Below are positions 51,957 through 60,572 of a stretch of DNA of 64,000 bases, one piece after another. This DNA comes from Catenulispora sp. EB89 (GTDB taxonomy: Bacteria > Actinomycetota > Actinomycetes > Streptomycetales > Catenulisporaceae). Under the pieces are notes generated by a model. That model worked only from the letters and a program-made list of their open reading frames with translations. It did no database searches and was not told the origin of the DNA. The stretch's first letter is position 1; every line of letters starts with the position of its first letter. The translations under genes were made by a program, and so were the position numbers. The stretch is taken from the NCBI RefSeq assembly GCF_041261445.1, contig NZ_JBGCCU010000007.1:310001-374000 (forward strand). The letters are read 5' to 3'.

Positions 51957-51989
51957 AAACGAGTGTTTGGCGCCGGATGCCCGGGGCAC
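51957..51989. promoter_or_regulatory. Divergent stress-sigma promoter candidates
   Basis: CAAACGAGTGTTTG gives opposing GTTT -35 elements. On plus, GTTT (51965) is 15 bp before GGGCAC (51984); on minus, GTTT (51960) is 15 bp before a weaker GGACAC. Confidence 0.45.
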
Positions 51990-52022
51990 CAGGACGCTTC
52001 CACGAGAGCAGAGGAGCAGCAC

Positions 52023-52463
52023 ATGGTGATGCATCACACGACGTCAAGGGTCGGATCCACCGGTGTCACATCCCGGGTCCTGGTCACGGCGCTGGGCGCC
52101 GCGGGCCTGATCGTGGGCGCGTTTCTGAACTGGACGCGGAACACGCAGGGCACGCACGTGTCCTGGCGCTCGGTGTACCAGGACTCCTTCGCCGGCACCA
52201 ACGACATCGTGCAGTCGATCGGCGGAGCGTCGATCCTGCTCGGTCTGATCGCGGTGCTCGGCCTGGCCGACGCGAGCGGCTGGCTGGTCCGGCTGGCCGG
52301 TGCCGTGGGCATCGTCGGTTCGGTCCTGTTCATCATCCAGGTCCAGCGGTCGTCCGAGCACAGCATGCAGATCGGGCTGTGGTTCGCGCTGGCCGGCTCG
52401 GTCCTGTGCGTGCTGGGCGGCCTCTCCGGCTCCGAACGGCGGCCCGTGATCATCGAGGAGTGA
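52023..52463 (+). CDS. Small four-helix membrane protein
   Basis: 146 aa. Helices at about 18-36, 62-80, 85-103 and 113-133, with FLNWTRNTQGTHVSW between the first two, likely exposed outside. ATG 52023 has AGAGGAG upstream. No family recognised; expressed divergently from hemerythrin and probably under the same stress control. Confidence 0.65.
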   Translation: MVMHHTTSRVGSTGVTSRVLVTALGAAGLIVGAFLNWTRNTQGTHVSWRSVYQDSFAGTNDIVQSIGGASILLGLIAVLGLADASGWLVRLAGAVGIVGSVLFIIQVQRSSEHSMQIGLWFALAGSVLCVLGGLSGSERRPVIIEE

Positions 52464-52562
52464 CGCCGCGCCGGCGCCCGGCGTCCCGGCGTTGGCGAGC
52501 GGCCGCGCCCCCGGCCGCTAAGTTCGTTCTCAACGCCTTCACGACAGAACTGGAGCCGCCCT

Positions 52563-54239
52563 GTGGACGCTGACGTCATCATCGTCGGAGCCGGCCTGGC
52601 CGGCCTCACCGCCGCGCACGAGCTGACCTCGCGCGGCCGCAAGGTGGCGCTGGTCGAGCAGGAGAACGCCGCGAACCTCGGCGGCCAGGCCTGGTGGTCG
52701 TTCGGCGGGTTGTTCCTCGTGGACTCCGCCGAACAGCGGCGGCTGCGCGTGCGGGACTCCTTCGAGCTGGCCTGGAACGACTGGCTCGGCAGCGCGCAGT
52801 TCGACCGCCGGGACGACGAGGACTCCTGGGGCTACCGCTGGGCCCGCGCCTACGTCGAGTTCGCGGCCGGGGAGAAGCGCTCCTGGCTGGTCGGCCACGG
52901 CCTGAAGTTCCTGCCGACGGTCGGCTGGGCCGAGCGCGGCGACCTGCGCGCCGACGGGCACGGCAACTCCGTGCCGCGGTTCCACGTCACCTGGGGCACC
53001 GGGACCGGCGTCGTCGCCCCCTTCGTCGCCTCGGCGAAGCGCGCCGCGGCCGCCGGGCTGCTGACATTCCACCACCGGCACCGGGTCGACGGGCTCGTGG
53101 TCACCGACGGCGCCGTCACCGGGGTCCGCGGCACCGTGCTGGCGCACGACGACGCGGCGCGCGGCGTCGCCTCGAACCGCGCGGCGATCGGCGAGTTCGA
53201 GCTGGCGGCGCAGGCGGTGATCGTCACCAGCGGCGGGATCGGCGCGAACCACGAGATGGTGCGGCGGCTGTGGCCCGAGCGGCTGGGCCAGGCCCCCGGT
53301 TTCATGGTCACCGGCGTCCCGGCCTACGTGGACGGCCGCATGCTCCAGATCAGCGAGCAGGCCGGCGCGCGGCTGGTCAACCGCGACCGGATGTGGCACT
53401 ACACCGAGGGCCTGCGGAACTGGGACCCGGTGTGGTCCGGGCACGGGATCAGGATCCTGCCGGGGCCGTCGTCGATGTGGTTCGACGCGATCGGCCGCCG
53501 GCTGCCCGCGCCGTACCTGCCGGGCTACGACACTCTCGGGACGCTGCGCCACCTGCGGACCGATCCGGAGATCGCGCGGTACGACCACTCGTGGTTCGTG
53601 CTCACGCGGCAGATCGTGGAGAAGGAGTTCGCGCTGTCCGGGTCGGAGCAGAACCCTGACATCACCGCGAACGACCGCACGGCCTTCCTGCGCGAGCGGC
53701 TGGTCGGCAAGGGCGCTCCGGCGCCGGTCGCGGCGTTCGTGGAGAAGGGCGCGGACTTCGCCGTCGCGCACCGCCTGGACGAGCTGGTCGCGAAGATGAA
53801 CGCGATGACCGACGAGCCGCTGCTGGACGTGGCCGCGATGCGTCAGCAGATCGAGGCGCGCGACCGGCAGATCGCGAACCCCTACAGCAAGGACGCGCAA
53901 GTCCAGGGCATCCGCAACTCCCGCCGCTACATCGGCGACCGGCTGGGGCGCACTGCCACGCCGCACCGCATCCTCGACCCGGCGGCCGGTCCGCTCATCG
54001 GCGTGAAACTCAACATCCTGACCCGCAAGACCCTCGGCGGGATCCAGACCGACCTGGACTCGCGCGTGCTGGCTGCCGACGGCTCGCCGATCGCGGGCCT
54101 GTACGCGGCCGGCGAGGTCGCCGGGTTCGGCGGTGGCGGGATGCACGGGTACAACGCGCTGGAGGGGACGTTCCTGGGCGGCTGCCTGTTCTCCGGGCGA
54201 ACCGCCGGCCGGGCCGCGGCGGAGTCGACGGCGGGCTGA
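52563..54239 (+). CDS. FAD-binding dehydrogenase (KstD/fumarate-reductase flavoprotein-like)
   Basis: 558 aa. Dinucleotide-binding VIIVGAGLAGLTAAHEL then E-rich VEQENAANLGGQAWWSFGGL; mid-protein AVIVTSGGIGANHEM; C-terminal GLYAAGEVAGFGGGGMHGYN and LEGTFLGGCLFSGRTAG bind FAD. This is the flavoprotein group related to 3-ketosteroid delta-1-dehydrogenase and urocanate/fumarate reductases (COG3573-like). Substrate not evident. GTG 52563. The stop is within an 11-bp tandem repeat. Confidence 0.85.
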   Translation: MDADVIIVGAGLAGLTAAHELTSRGRKVALVEQENAANLGGQAWWSFGGLFLVDSAEQRRLRVRDSFELAWNDWLGSAQFDRRDDEDSWGYRWARAYVEFAAGEKRSWLVGHGLKFLPTVGWAERGDLRADGHGNSVPRFHVTWGTGTGVVAPFVASAKRAAAAGLLTFHHRHRVDGLVVTDGAVTGVRGTVLAHDDAARGVASNRAAIGEFELAAQAVIVTSGGIGANHEMVRRLWPERLGQAPGFMVTGVPAYVDGRMLQISEQAGARLVNRDRMWHYTEGLRNWDPVWSGHGIRILPGPSSMWFDAIGRRLPAPYLPGYDTLGTLRHLRTDPEIARYDHSWFVLTRQIVEKEFALSGSEQNPDITANDRTAFLRERLVGKGAPAPVAAFVEKGADFAVAHRLDELVAKMNAMTDEPLLDVAAMRQQIEARDRQIANPYSKDAQVQGIRNSRRYIGDRLGRTATPHRILDPAAGPLIGVKLNILTRKTLGGIQTDLDSRVLAADGSPIAGLYAAGEVAGFGGGGMHGYNALEGTFLGGCLFSGRTAGRAAAESTAG

Positions 54240-54264
54240 CGGCGCGCTGACGGCGGGCTGACGG
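54227..54264. repeat. 11-bp tandem repeat x3 spanning the flavoprotein stop
   Basis: GACGGCGGGCT, GACGGCGCGCT, GACGGCGGGCT then GACGG (54227-54264). The TGA is at the first/second unit boundary. Confidence 0.85.
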
Positions 54265-54304
54265 AATCCAGACGGCAGTTTCTGCCACGAACGCAGGAGG
54301 TCCC

Positions 54305-55093
54305 GTGCCCGAGGGTGATTCGGTGTTCCGCGCCGCCGCGCAGCTCCACGAAGCGCTGGCGGGCGACGAGCTCGTCGTCGCGGATCTGCGTGTCCCGGCG
54401 CTGGCCACGTCGGATCTGACCGGGCGCCGCGTGCTGGAGACGGTGGCTCGCGGGAAGCATCTGCTGACCAGGCTCGACGGCGACCTGACGCTCCACACGC
54501 ATTTGCGAATGGACGGACGCTGGGCCGTCTACCCGGCCGGCGAACGCTGGAGCGGCGGCCCGGGGTGGCAGATCCGCGCCGTCCTGGGCACCGCGCGCAA
54601 CACCGCGGTCGGGTATCGGCTGCCCGTGGTCGAACTGCTGCCGACGACCGAGGAGTCGACCGTCGTCGGACACCTCGGCCCGGACCTGCTGGGCCCGGAC
54701 TGGGACGCGCAGGAGGCGCTGCGCCGGCTGTCCGCCGATCCGCTGCGGCCGCTGGGTCTGGCCCTGCTGGACCAGCGGAATCTGGCAGGCGTGGGCAACG
54801 TCTACGCCAACGAACTCAGCTTCCTGGCCCGCGTCCCGCCCTGGCGGCCGGTGGGGGAGGTGCCCGGCTTGGAGAAGGTGGTGGACACGGCGCACCGGCT
54901 GCTGACGCTCAACCGGCTGCGCGTCGGACACGTCACCACCGGCGACACCCGCGCCGACCGCCGGAACTGGGTCTACGGCCGGGCCCGCCAGCCGTGCCGG
55001 CGGTGCGGGACGCGGATTCTGACGTCGAGCCTGGGGGAGCCGCCGCAGGACCGGGTCGTGTACTGGTGTCCGCGCTGCCAGCCGGAGCGGTGA
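54305..55093 (+). CDS. nei: Fpg/Nei-family DNA glycosylase (endonuclease VIII-like)
   Basis: 262 aa. GTG start gives MPEGDSVFRAAAQLHEAL, with catalytic Pro2 and Glu3 after Met removal; RGKHLLTRLDGDLTLHTHLR supplies the conserved Lys, LDQRNLAGVGNVYANELSF is the helix-two-turn-helix, and the zinc finger is CRRCGTRI...WCPRCQ. It excises oxidised pyrimidines and nicks DNA. GCGCAGGAGG lies upstream. Actinobacteria often carry this Nei2-type enzyme. Confidence 0.9.
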   Translation: MPEGDSVFRAAAQLHEALAGDELVVADLRVPALATSDLTGRRVLETVARGKHLLTRLDGDLTLHTHLRMDGRWAVYPAGERWSGGPGWQIRAVLGTARNTAVGYRLPVVELLPTTEESTVVGHLGPDLLGPDWDAQEALRRLSADPLRPLGLALLDQRNLAGVGNVYANELSFLARVPPWRPVGEVPGLEKVVDTAHRLLTLNRLRVGHVTTGDTRADRRNWVYGRARQPCRRCGTRILTSSLGEPPQDRVVYWCPRCQPER

Positions 55094-55122
55094 GTCGGAG
55101 CAGTGAGTCGGAGCAGTAGCCG
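55084..55122. repeat. 13-bp tandem repeat x3 spanning the nei stop
   Basis: GGAGCGGTGAGTC, GGAGCAGTGAGTC, GGAGCAGTAGCCG (55084-55122). The nei TGA is in the first unit. Confidence 0.85.
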
Positions 55123-55129
55123 GTCGCGG

Positions 55130-56728
55130 TCAGCGAGGCGTCAGTACCGCCACATCCAGGCCGAGACCGATCGCCAGTGATCCGTCGCGTTGACCAGTTC
55201 CATCGGTTCCATTGGTTCCACCGGCCCCATCGGGTCCCTCCCGTCCGCCGGGATACGGGATCACCGCCGACACCGGCGACGGAAAGACCCGTGTTTCCCC
55301 CACCAGCTCGCGGGTGGCCAGGTCCCAGACCAGCAGCGTTCCGCGGCCCTTCGGGATGATGCCGCCGGCTATGAGGCAGAGGCGTCCGTCGAGGACCGCG
55401 ACCGTGAGCGAGCCGACCAGCATGCGCGATTCCGGATCTTCCATGATCTCGGCGATCAGCGTGCGGGTGACCGGGTCCCATATCTGGATCCTGGTGCCGC
55501 CGGACAGGCGGACCCGCGCGGTGAGGATGACGGTCCGGCCGTCGACCTCCTCGGCCGCCAGCGCGATCACCGCCCCCTCGGTCGCGATCTCGCCCGGCAG
55601 TTCCCCGATCGACGCGCCGGTGGCGAGGTCCCACAGCCCGACTCTGCTGGGGCCGCCGGCCGTGACGGCGATGGTTCGGCCGTCGACGTCCGCCGTCACC
55701 ACCTGCATCACGAAGTCCTCGGTCAGCGGTTCGCCCCTCGCCTCGCCGGTGGCCAGATCCCACACCTGGGCTCCGTCCGTGCCGCCGACCACCGCGACAC
55801 CGCGGTCGCCGACCTTCGCGGTCGCCACCGCGAACAGGTGATGCGTGCTGCCGGAGAAGGCGACCGCCAGCCGCTCCGCGAGCGGGATCGCCGTCAGGTC
55901 CGCGGCGGGATACCTGCTCAGGCAGGGCCCCACCTGGCGCCCGGTGGTCAGGTCCCACAGCCGCGCGGTGGCGTCCATGCTGGTGGTGACGGCGTGCGGT
56001 CGGCCGTCCAGCACGATCGTGGCGACGCCGTTCACCGCGTCGAGGTGACCGGTCAGAGGCGCGCCGACCAGCTCTCCGGCGGCCGGGTCCCACAGCCGCA
56101 GGGTGCTGTCCCCGCAGCTGACGATGACCCGCCGGCCGTCCACGACCGCGGTGGCCAGATCCGCCACCTCGCCGGCGTGCGCGGTGATCCGGCCGCCGGG
56201 CTTCTCGCGCGGAGCCAGTTCCCATGCCCACAAGGTGGCGTGCGTGTCGTCGCCGCTGGTGGCGACGACCAAGTGCTCGCCGTCCACCACGGCCGTCGCC
56301 ACCGCGGTCACCACCTCGGGAGCGACCCGGAACGGCTCCACGAACTGCTGGTCGGTGCCGGCGTCGCACACCCGCACCAGCAGGCCGTCGCAGCTCACCT
56401 TGAGGTCTCGGCCGTCCACGGTGACGGGTGCGACCGGCTTGTCGGTGTACACCTGACCGTCGAATTCGAACGTCGAGGGCCCGGGCCGGACCACGTCGGC
56501 GAAGTCGGACGCGGGCTCGTCCCGGCCGTCGCCGGTGGCCAGATCCCACACCCGCACCGTCTCGCCGCGAGGCTCGGCCACGACCAGCGTGCGGCCGTCG
56601 ACGACCTTCGTCCCCAGCGTGTCCGGGGCGTCGGCGATGTCCCACGCGAAGCGGAGGCGGGGGTCCGGCGACGACGCCGTGGACCACGCGACCGTCCATC
56701 GGCCGTCGTCTTGTGCGTTCTCTGACAT
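55130..56728 (-). CDS. WD40-repeat beta-propeller protein
   Basis: 532 aa built of about eight or more blades, each ending VWDLATG or LWDPAAG, and most containing VDGR-type turns (VVDGRTLVV, VVDGRRVIVS, VLDGRPHAVT). No signal peptide, so cytosolic. Such actinobacterial WD proteins are usually protein-binding scaffolds; no catalytic domain. A Gly/Thr/Asn repeat (GAGGTNGTDGTG) lies near the C-terminus. ATG 56728. Confidence 0.85.
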   Translation of the reverse strand: MSENAQDDGRWTVAWSTASSPDPRLRFAWDIADAPDTLGTKVVDGRTLVVAEPRGETVRVWDLATGDGRDEPASDFADVVRPGPSTFEFDGQVYTDKPVAPVTVDGRDLKVSCDGLLVRVCDAGTDQQFVEPFRVAPEVVTAVATAVVDGEHLVVATSGDDTHATLWAWELAPREKPGGRITAHAGEVADLATAVVDGRRVIVSCGDSTLRLWDPAAGELVGAPLTGHLDAVNGVATIVLDGRPHAVTTSMDATARLWDLTTGRQVGPCLSRYPAADLTAIPLAERLAVAFSGSTHHLFAVATAKVGDRGVAVVGGTDGAQVWDLATGEARGEPLTEDFVMQVVTADVDGRTIAVTAGGPSRVGLWDLATGASIGELPGEIATEGAVIALAAEEVDGRTVILTARVRLSGGTRIQIWDPVTRTLIAEIMEDPESRMLVGSLTVAVLDGRLCLIAGGIIPKGRGTLLVWDLATRELVGETRVFPSPVSAVIPYPGGREGPDGAGGTNGTDGTGQRDGSLAIGLGLDVAVLTPR

Positions 56729-56964
56729 GCCCAGCACGCTACGCCTGCGCGGCCGTGAAGGCGGTGGCGAAGGCTGCGGCGCAGGCGGCGACGAGACCGG
56801 TCGCGCTCGCGACGCGGGGCGGTGTATCGTCGCTGGCGGTGGTCACCGGCCGCACCTGGGTCCGCGGGTAGAGCTCCAAGCTCACCGGTTCGAGTGTGTA
56901 CATGCGTCGGCATGTCTTTCCAGCCCGATGAACGCGGATCCGCGGGCGACGAGGAAGGACTGCC

Positions 56965-58581
56965 TTGTCCCACGAGTCAGGGGCTGCTGCCCGCGACGAA
57001 TTCCGTGACCTCCCGCAGAACCCGAGCGTTCGCCACCTCAAGCTTGAGGCGAAGCGTCGGCTGGCCGCCGGAGAGTTCACCACCCTGCACGATGCCCAGC
57101 TGGCCGTCGCCCGCGAACACGGGATGCGCAGCTGGGCGGCGCTCAAGCAGCACATCGAAGCTGCACAAGCTGCACAGGCCGGTCAGACTGGTCAGGCCGG
57201 TCAGCCCGCCGAGGCCGAAGCCAGCCACGCGCTCGACCAGGTGCGCTGGGTCCTCCAGCGCTACGCCACCTCCGACGACGTACCGGGCTGGACCCCGCCT
57301 GCTCCCGGCGAGCTGGCCGAGCACTTCACCGAGCACTTCCTGGACCTGGTCCCGCCCGAGACGCTGGCCAAGACCCTCGGCGGGGTGGCGGCCAAGCTGC
57401 GGCAGGAGCTGGTCCCGGTCGGCGTCGCACCGGACCGTGCGCGCGCTCGCGTGGCGGACCTGCGGGTCGAGGCCACGACCGAGCAGGAGCCTCCGTACCG
57501 GCTCACCGGCCTGCGCGTCTACCCCGACGGCGGAGCCGTCACCGACGCCCGGGTGAGCCGGGACGCCCGGCCGCCGGCCGCGAGCCTCGGCCCGGTCCCC
57601 GAGCCGGTGCCCGGCCAGATCGGCGAGTCCGCCGCCGAGCTCGGCCTCGTCGGCGTGATCGCGGCCGGCGACTGGGGCACCGCGCCGACATCCACCTCGT
57701 GGGCGCACGCGCACGGCTGGGCCGACCTCGACCAGGACGTGCCGCTGCGGCCCGAGCACGGTTTTCCGGCGCGCGCCATCACCAAGCTCATCACCTCCAC
57801 TGCGGTGCTGCGGCTGGTGGAGCGCGGCGTCATCGGACTGGACGATCCGGTGAACGCTCGGCTGCGCTCGCTCAGGCTGGCCGATGACACGGTCAGTGTC
57901 AGGGAACTGCTTTCGCACACCGGAGGCGTCGACAGCCCGGCGTCGATGTGGGCTGATTCCGTCTCCGATCCCGTCGCCGTGCTCGGGGCGGTGGTCGGCT
58001 GCTCCGGGCCGCGTGGGGAGTTCGCCTACAGCAACGGCGGCTACGCGGTGCTCGGGCAATTGATCGCCGACCTGACCGAGTCCTCCTTCGCCGAGGCGGT
58101 CACCCGGCTGGTGCTCGAACCGCTGGGGATGGCCGACTCGTGGTTCCCGCAGGAGCCTCCGACGGCGGACTCGACGGACGTGGCCGACTCGACGGACGTG
58201 GCCTCCGGGTATCGGTTGGCGCAGGACGGCACGTTCGTCCCCGAGCCGCTGCCGATGTTCACGCTCCAAGCCGCGGGAGGACTCTGGTCCACCGGCCCGG
58301 ATCTGGTCCGCTTCGGCTCGGCCTGGTCCACGCTGCTGCCCCGGGAGCTCGCGGACGAGGCGCTGCGTCCGCAGGCCTCGCGCGGTGAGACAGGTGCGGA
58401 GATCGGGCTCGGCTGGCTGTTGCAGTATCCGAAGCAGGTCGTCGGCCACGCCGGGAGCGGCCCCGGGTCGTCGGCCTCGCTGATCGTGAGCGTGCCGGAC
58501 GGGCGGACCAGCGTCGTGCTGACCAACCGGTTGACGACGGTCGAGGCGGTCAACGTCGCGCTGATCCGGCCGCTGGCATGA
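56965..58581 (+). CDS. Beta-lactamase-fold (serine hydrolase family) protein lacking the catalytic serine
   Basis: 538 aa. N-terminal NPSVRHLKLEAKRRLAAGEF and LHDAQLAVAREHGMRSWAALK is a short helical domain seen before ankyrin or other domains. A Gln/Ala repeat and a middle domain follow. From about residue 220 comes a class C/beta-lactamase-like fold: AITK (271-274) where SxxK is expected, so the nucleophile is Ala271; the YSN motif is intact in FAYSNGGYAVLG and HAGSG gives the third motif. Probably not a hydrolase; perhaps a binding protein. TTG 56965 has GAGGAAGGA upstream. Confidence 0.8.
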   Translation: MSHESGAAARDEFRDLPQNPSVRHLKLEAKRRLAAGEFTTLHDAQLAVAREHGMRSWAALKQHIEAAQAAQAGQTGQAGQPAEAEASHALDQVRWVLQRYATSDDVPGWTPPAPGELAEHFTEHFLDLVPPETLAKTLGGVAAKLRQELVPVGVAPDRARARVADLRVEATTEQEPPYRLTGLRVYPDGGAVTDARVSRDARPPAASLGPVPEPVPGQIGESAAELGLVGVIAAGDWGTAPTSTSWAHAHGWADLDQDVPLRPEHGFPARAITKLITSTAVLRLVERGVIGLDDPVNARLRSLRLADDTVSVRELLSHTGGVDSPASMWADSVSDPVAVLGAVVGCSGPRGEFAYSNGGYAVLGQLIADLTESSFAEAVTRLVLEPLGMADSWFPQEPPTADSTDVADSTDVASGYRLAQDGTFVPEPLPMFTLQAAGGLWSTGPDLVRFGSAWSTLLPRELADEALRPQASRGETGAEIGLGWLLQYPKQVVGHAGSGPGSSASLIVSVPDGRTSVVLTNRLTTVEAVNVALIRPLA

Positions 58582-58699
58582 GCCGGGGGAGAGCGATCCT
58601 CCGGCCTGATTGAACTCGCGGGCCGCGGAAGCCGTTTTGGGCGGAAAGGGCGATTCGGCCACTACCGGCCGCCCGAAGCCAGTGCTCCGGAGGTGCGTC

Positions 58700-59194
58700 A
58701 TGTCTCGTTCGGTTCTCGTCGGCGGCGGCCTGGCTGCCGTGGCTCTCCTGCTGGCCGCCTGCGGCGGATCGTCGAGTTCGTCACCTTCCCAGCCCGCGTC
58801 GCCGCCGTCGTCGTCTTCCCCGGCGACCGGTGCTGCGACCGGCGCTTCCGTATCCCTGAGCTCCACGCCGCTGGGCCAGGTACTGGTGAATCCGCAGGGC
58901 TTCACCCTGTACCTGTTCCAGGCCGACACGGCCGCCAAGTCGGCGTGTTCGGGAGCCTGCGCCGCAGTGTGGCCGCCGGCCGCCGCCACCGGCACGCCGG
59001 TGGCGGGCCCCGGGCTCACCGCGTCGCTGCTGACCACGCTGACCCGCGCCGACGGGACCAAGCAGCTGGAGTACAACGGGCATCCGCTCTACACCTACGC
59101 CGGGGACAGCGCGGCCGGGCAGACCACCGGCGAGGGCAACACCTCCTTCGGGGCCGGCTGGTTCGCGGTGGATGCCGCCGGCGGCAAGGTGTGA
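58700..59194 (+). CDS. Lipoprotein with secreted-repeat (COG4315-like) domain
   Basis: 164 aa. Lipobox LLAACGG with Cys21 after a short signal peptide, then a Ser/Pro linker. Two related halves contain GFTLYLFQADTAAKSACSGA plus CAAVWPP and then QLEYNGHPLYTYAGDSAAGQ plus FGAGWFAVDAAG, the pattern of this repeat family. ATG 58700 has GGAGG upstream. Anchored to the outer face of the membrane; function unknown. Confidence 0.85.
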   Translation: MSRSVLVGGGLAAVALLLAACGGSSSSSPSQPASPPSSSSPATGAATGASVSLSSTPLGQVLVNPQGFTLYLFQADTAAKSACSGACAAVWPPAAATGTPVAGPGLTASLLTTLTRADGTKQLEYNGHPLYTYAGDSAAGQTTGEGNTSFGAGWFAVDAAGGKV

Positions 59195-59468
59195 TCGCGC
59201 CGGGGGTGCGCGGGGGCCCGGCGGCCTCAGGGTCGGGCTGTCATCGATGCCTGATTCCCTGAGTCGCCGCCGGGTTCCCTTCAAGAAGCTCGACCAGTCC
59301 TCTGACCAGCGCGTCTCATCAGCCGATCCAGGTGCTGAACCGCAGCCGTCCGGGCCCCGTTTCGGGGCGGCGAGGTCCGGCCCGGCCGCTCGGCGGGAGT
59401 GTCCGCCGCAGCGCGCGCCGGCCTCGCTTCGTGTCCGAACCGGCAAGGTTGACCGAAGGAGGACCACG

Positions 59469-60548
59469 GTGAGACGCATGGTGAACGCCACGCTCGCGCT
59501 TCTGGCGAGCACGGTGAGTACGGTGAGTACGGCGGCGGTGTTGGTGGGGGTGGCTGCCGGATCGGCGGCGGCCAAGGCCGACACCGCCTACCCGCCCCCG
59601 AGTATTCGACTGCAGTGTCCGGCGGCCGACGGCGAGGCGCTGCACGGCAGCGTCTGCGCGCTGCCGCCCGGAGTCACGACGGCGCCCGACGGCTACTCCG
59701 CGACCGTCGCGGTGGCCAAGGCCGGTGCCGCCGGAGCCACCGTCACGTACGCCCTGACCGCCGGCAGCCTCCCGCCCGGCCTGACCCTGCCGGCCCAGTC
59801 TTCGAGCCTCGGCACCGTCATCAGCGGGAACCCCACGCAGGCCGGAACGTTCGACTTCACCCTCAAGGCGACCGACGGAAACCTGACTTCCACGCTTGCC
59901 TACCAGATCACGGTCACCGTGCGGGGCCTGCCGGACCAGTTGCAGTGCGGCACCGCCGACGGCAGCTTCCTGATCAACGGGGCCTGCGTACTGCCCGACT
60001 CCATCGCGGGCCGGGCCTACCAGGGCCACCTGCCCACCAGCCACAACGCAGGCGGCACGATCGGCATCGTTAGCGGCGCGTTACCAGCCGGGCTGTCCCT
60101 GTCCTCCGCCTTCGGACCGTCCGGCGCGCTCGTCAGCGGGACGCCCGCCACGGCGTCGAACGTCAACAACACCTACAACTTCACCGTGCAGGGCACCGGC
60201 GACCTGGGTCAGCCTCTGTACCAGGCGTATCAGATCACTGTCGATCCCGACCAGCCGCTGAGCATCGTGCTGCCCGGCATCGGCTCGACGCTCAGCTCGG
60301 GGACGGTCGGCGAGGCGTACGCGCAGAACTTCTTCCTGTCCGGCGGGGCCGCGCCGTACACCTGGGCCGTCGTCGGCGGGCAGCTGCCGCCGGGCCTCGC
60401 GGTGCAGACGTTCAGCGACCCGCGTGACGCCGACGACGAACTCGCCGGAACGCCGACGACGGCGGGCACTTACACCTTCACCGTGCGGCTCACCGACTTC
60501 ATCGGGCAGCAGGCCACCCAGCAGTTCAGCCTGACCATCACTCCTTGA
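59469..60548 (+). CDS. Secreted protein with tandem Ig-like (He_PIG) domains
   Basis: 359 aa. Signal peptide to about residue 35 (LALLASTVSTVSTAAVLVGV...GSAAAKA). Three putative-Ig domains each contain LPPGL/LPAGL followed by G.P..AGT(F/Y).FT: near residues 95-140, 205-245 and 315-350. Two Cys pairs mark linkers. GTG 59469 has AAGGAGG upstream. Probably an extracellular binding protein with no enzymatic part. Confidence 0.8.
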   Translation: MRRMVNATLALLASTVSTVSTAAVLVGVAAGSAAAKADTAYPPPSIRLQCPAADGEALHGSVCALPPGVTTAPDGYSATVAVAKAGAAGATVTYALTAGSLPPGLTLPAQSSSLGTVISGNPTQAGTFDFTLKATDGNLTSTLAYQITVTVRGLPDQLQCGTADGSFLINGACVLPDSIAGRAYQGHLPTSHNAGGTIGIVSGALPAGLSLSSAFGPSGALVSGTPATASNVNNTYNFTVQGTGDLGQPLYQAYQITVDPDQPLSIVLPGIGSTLSSGTVGEAYAQNFFLSGGAAPYTWAVVGGQLPPGLAVQTFSDPRDADDELAGTPTTAGTYTFTVRLTDFIGQQATQQFSLTITP

Positions 60549-60572
60549 GCTGACGGCGGATTGCTCAGAGCG

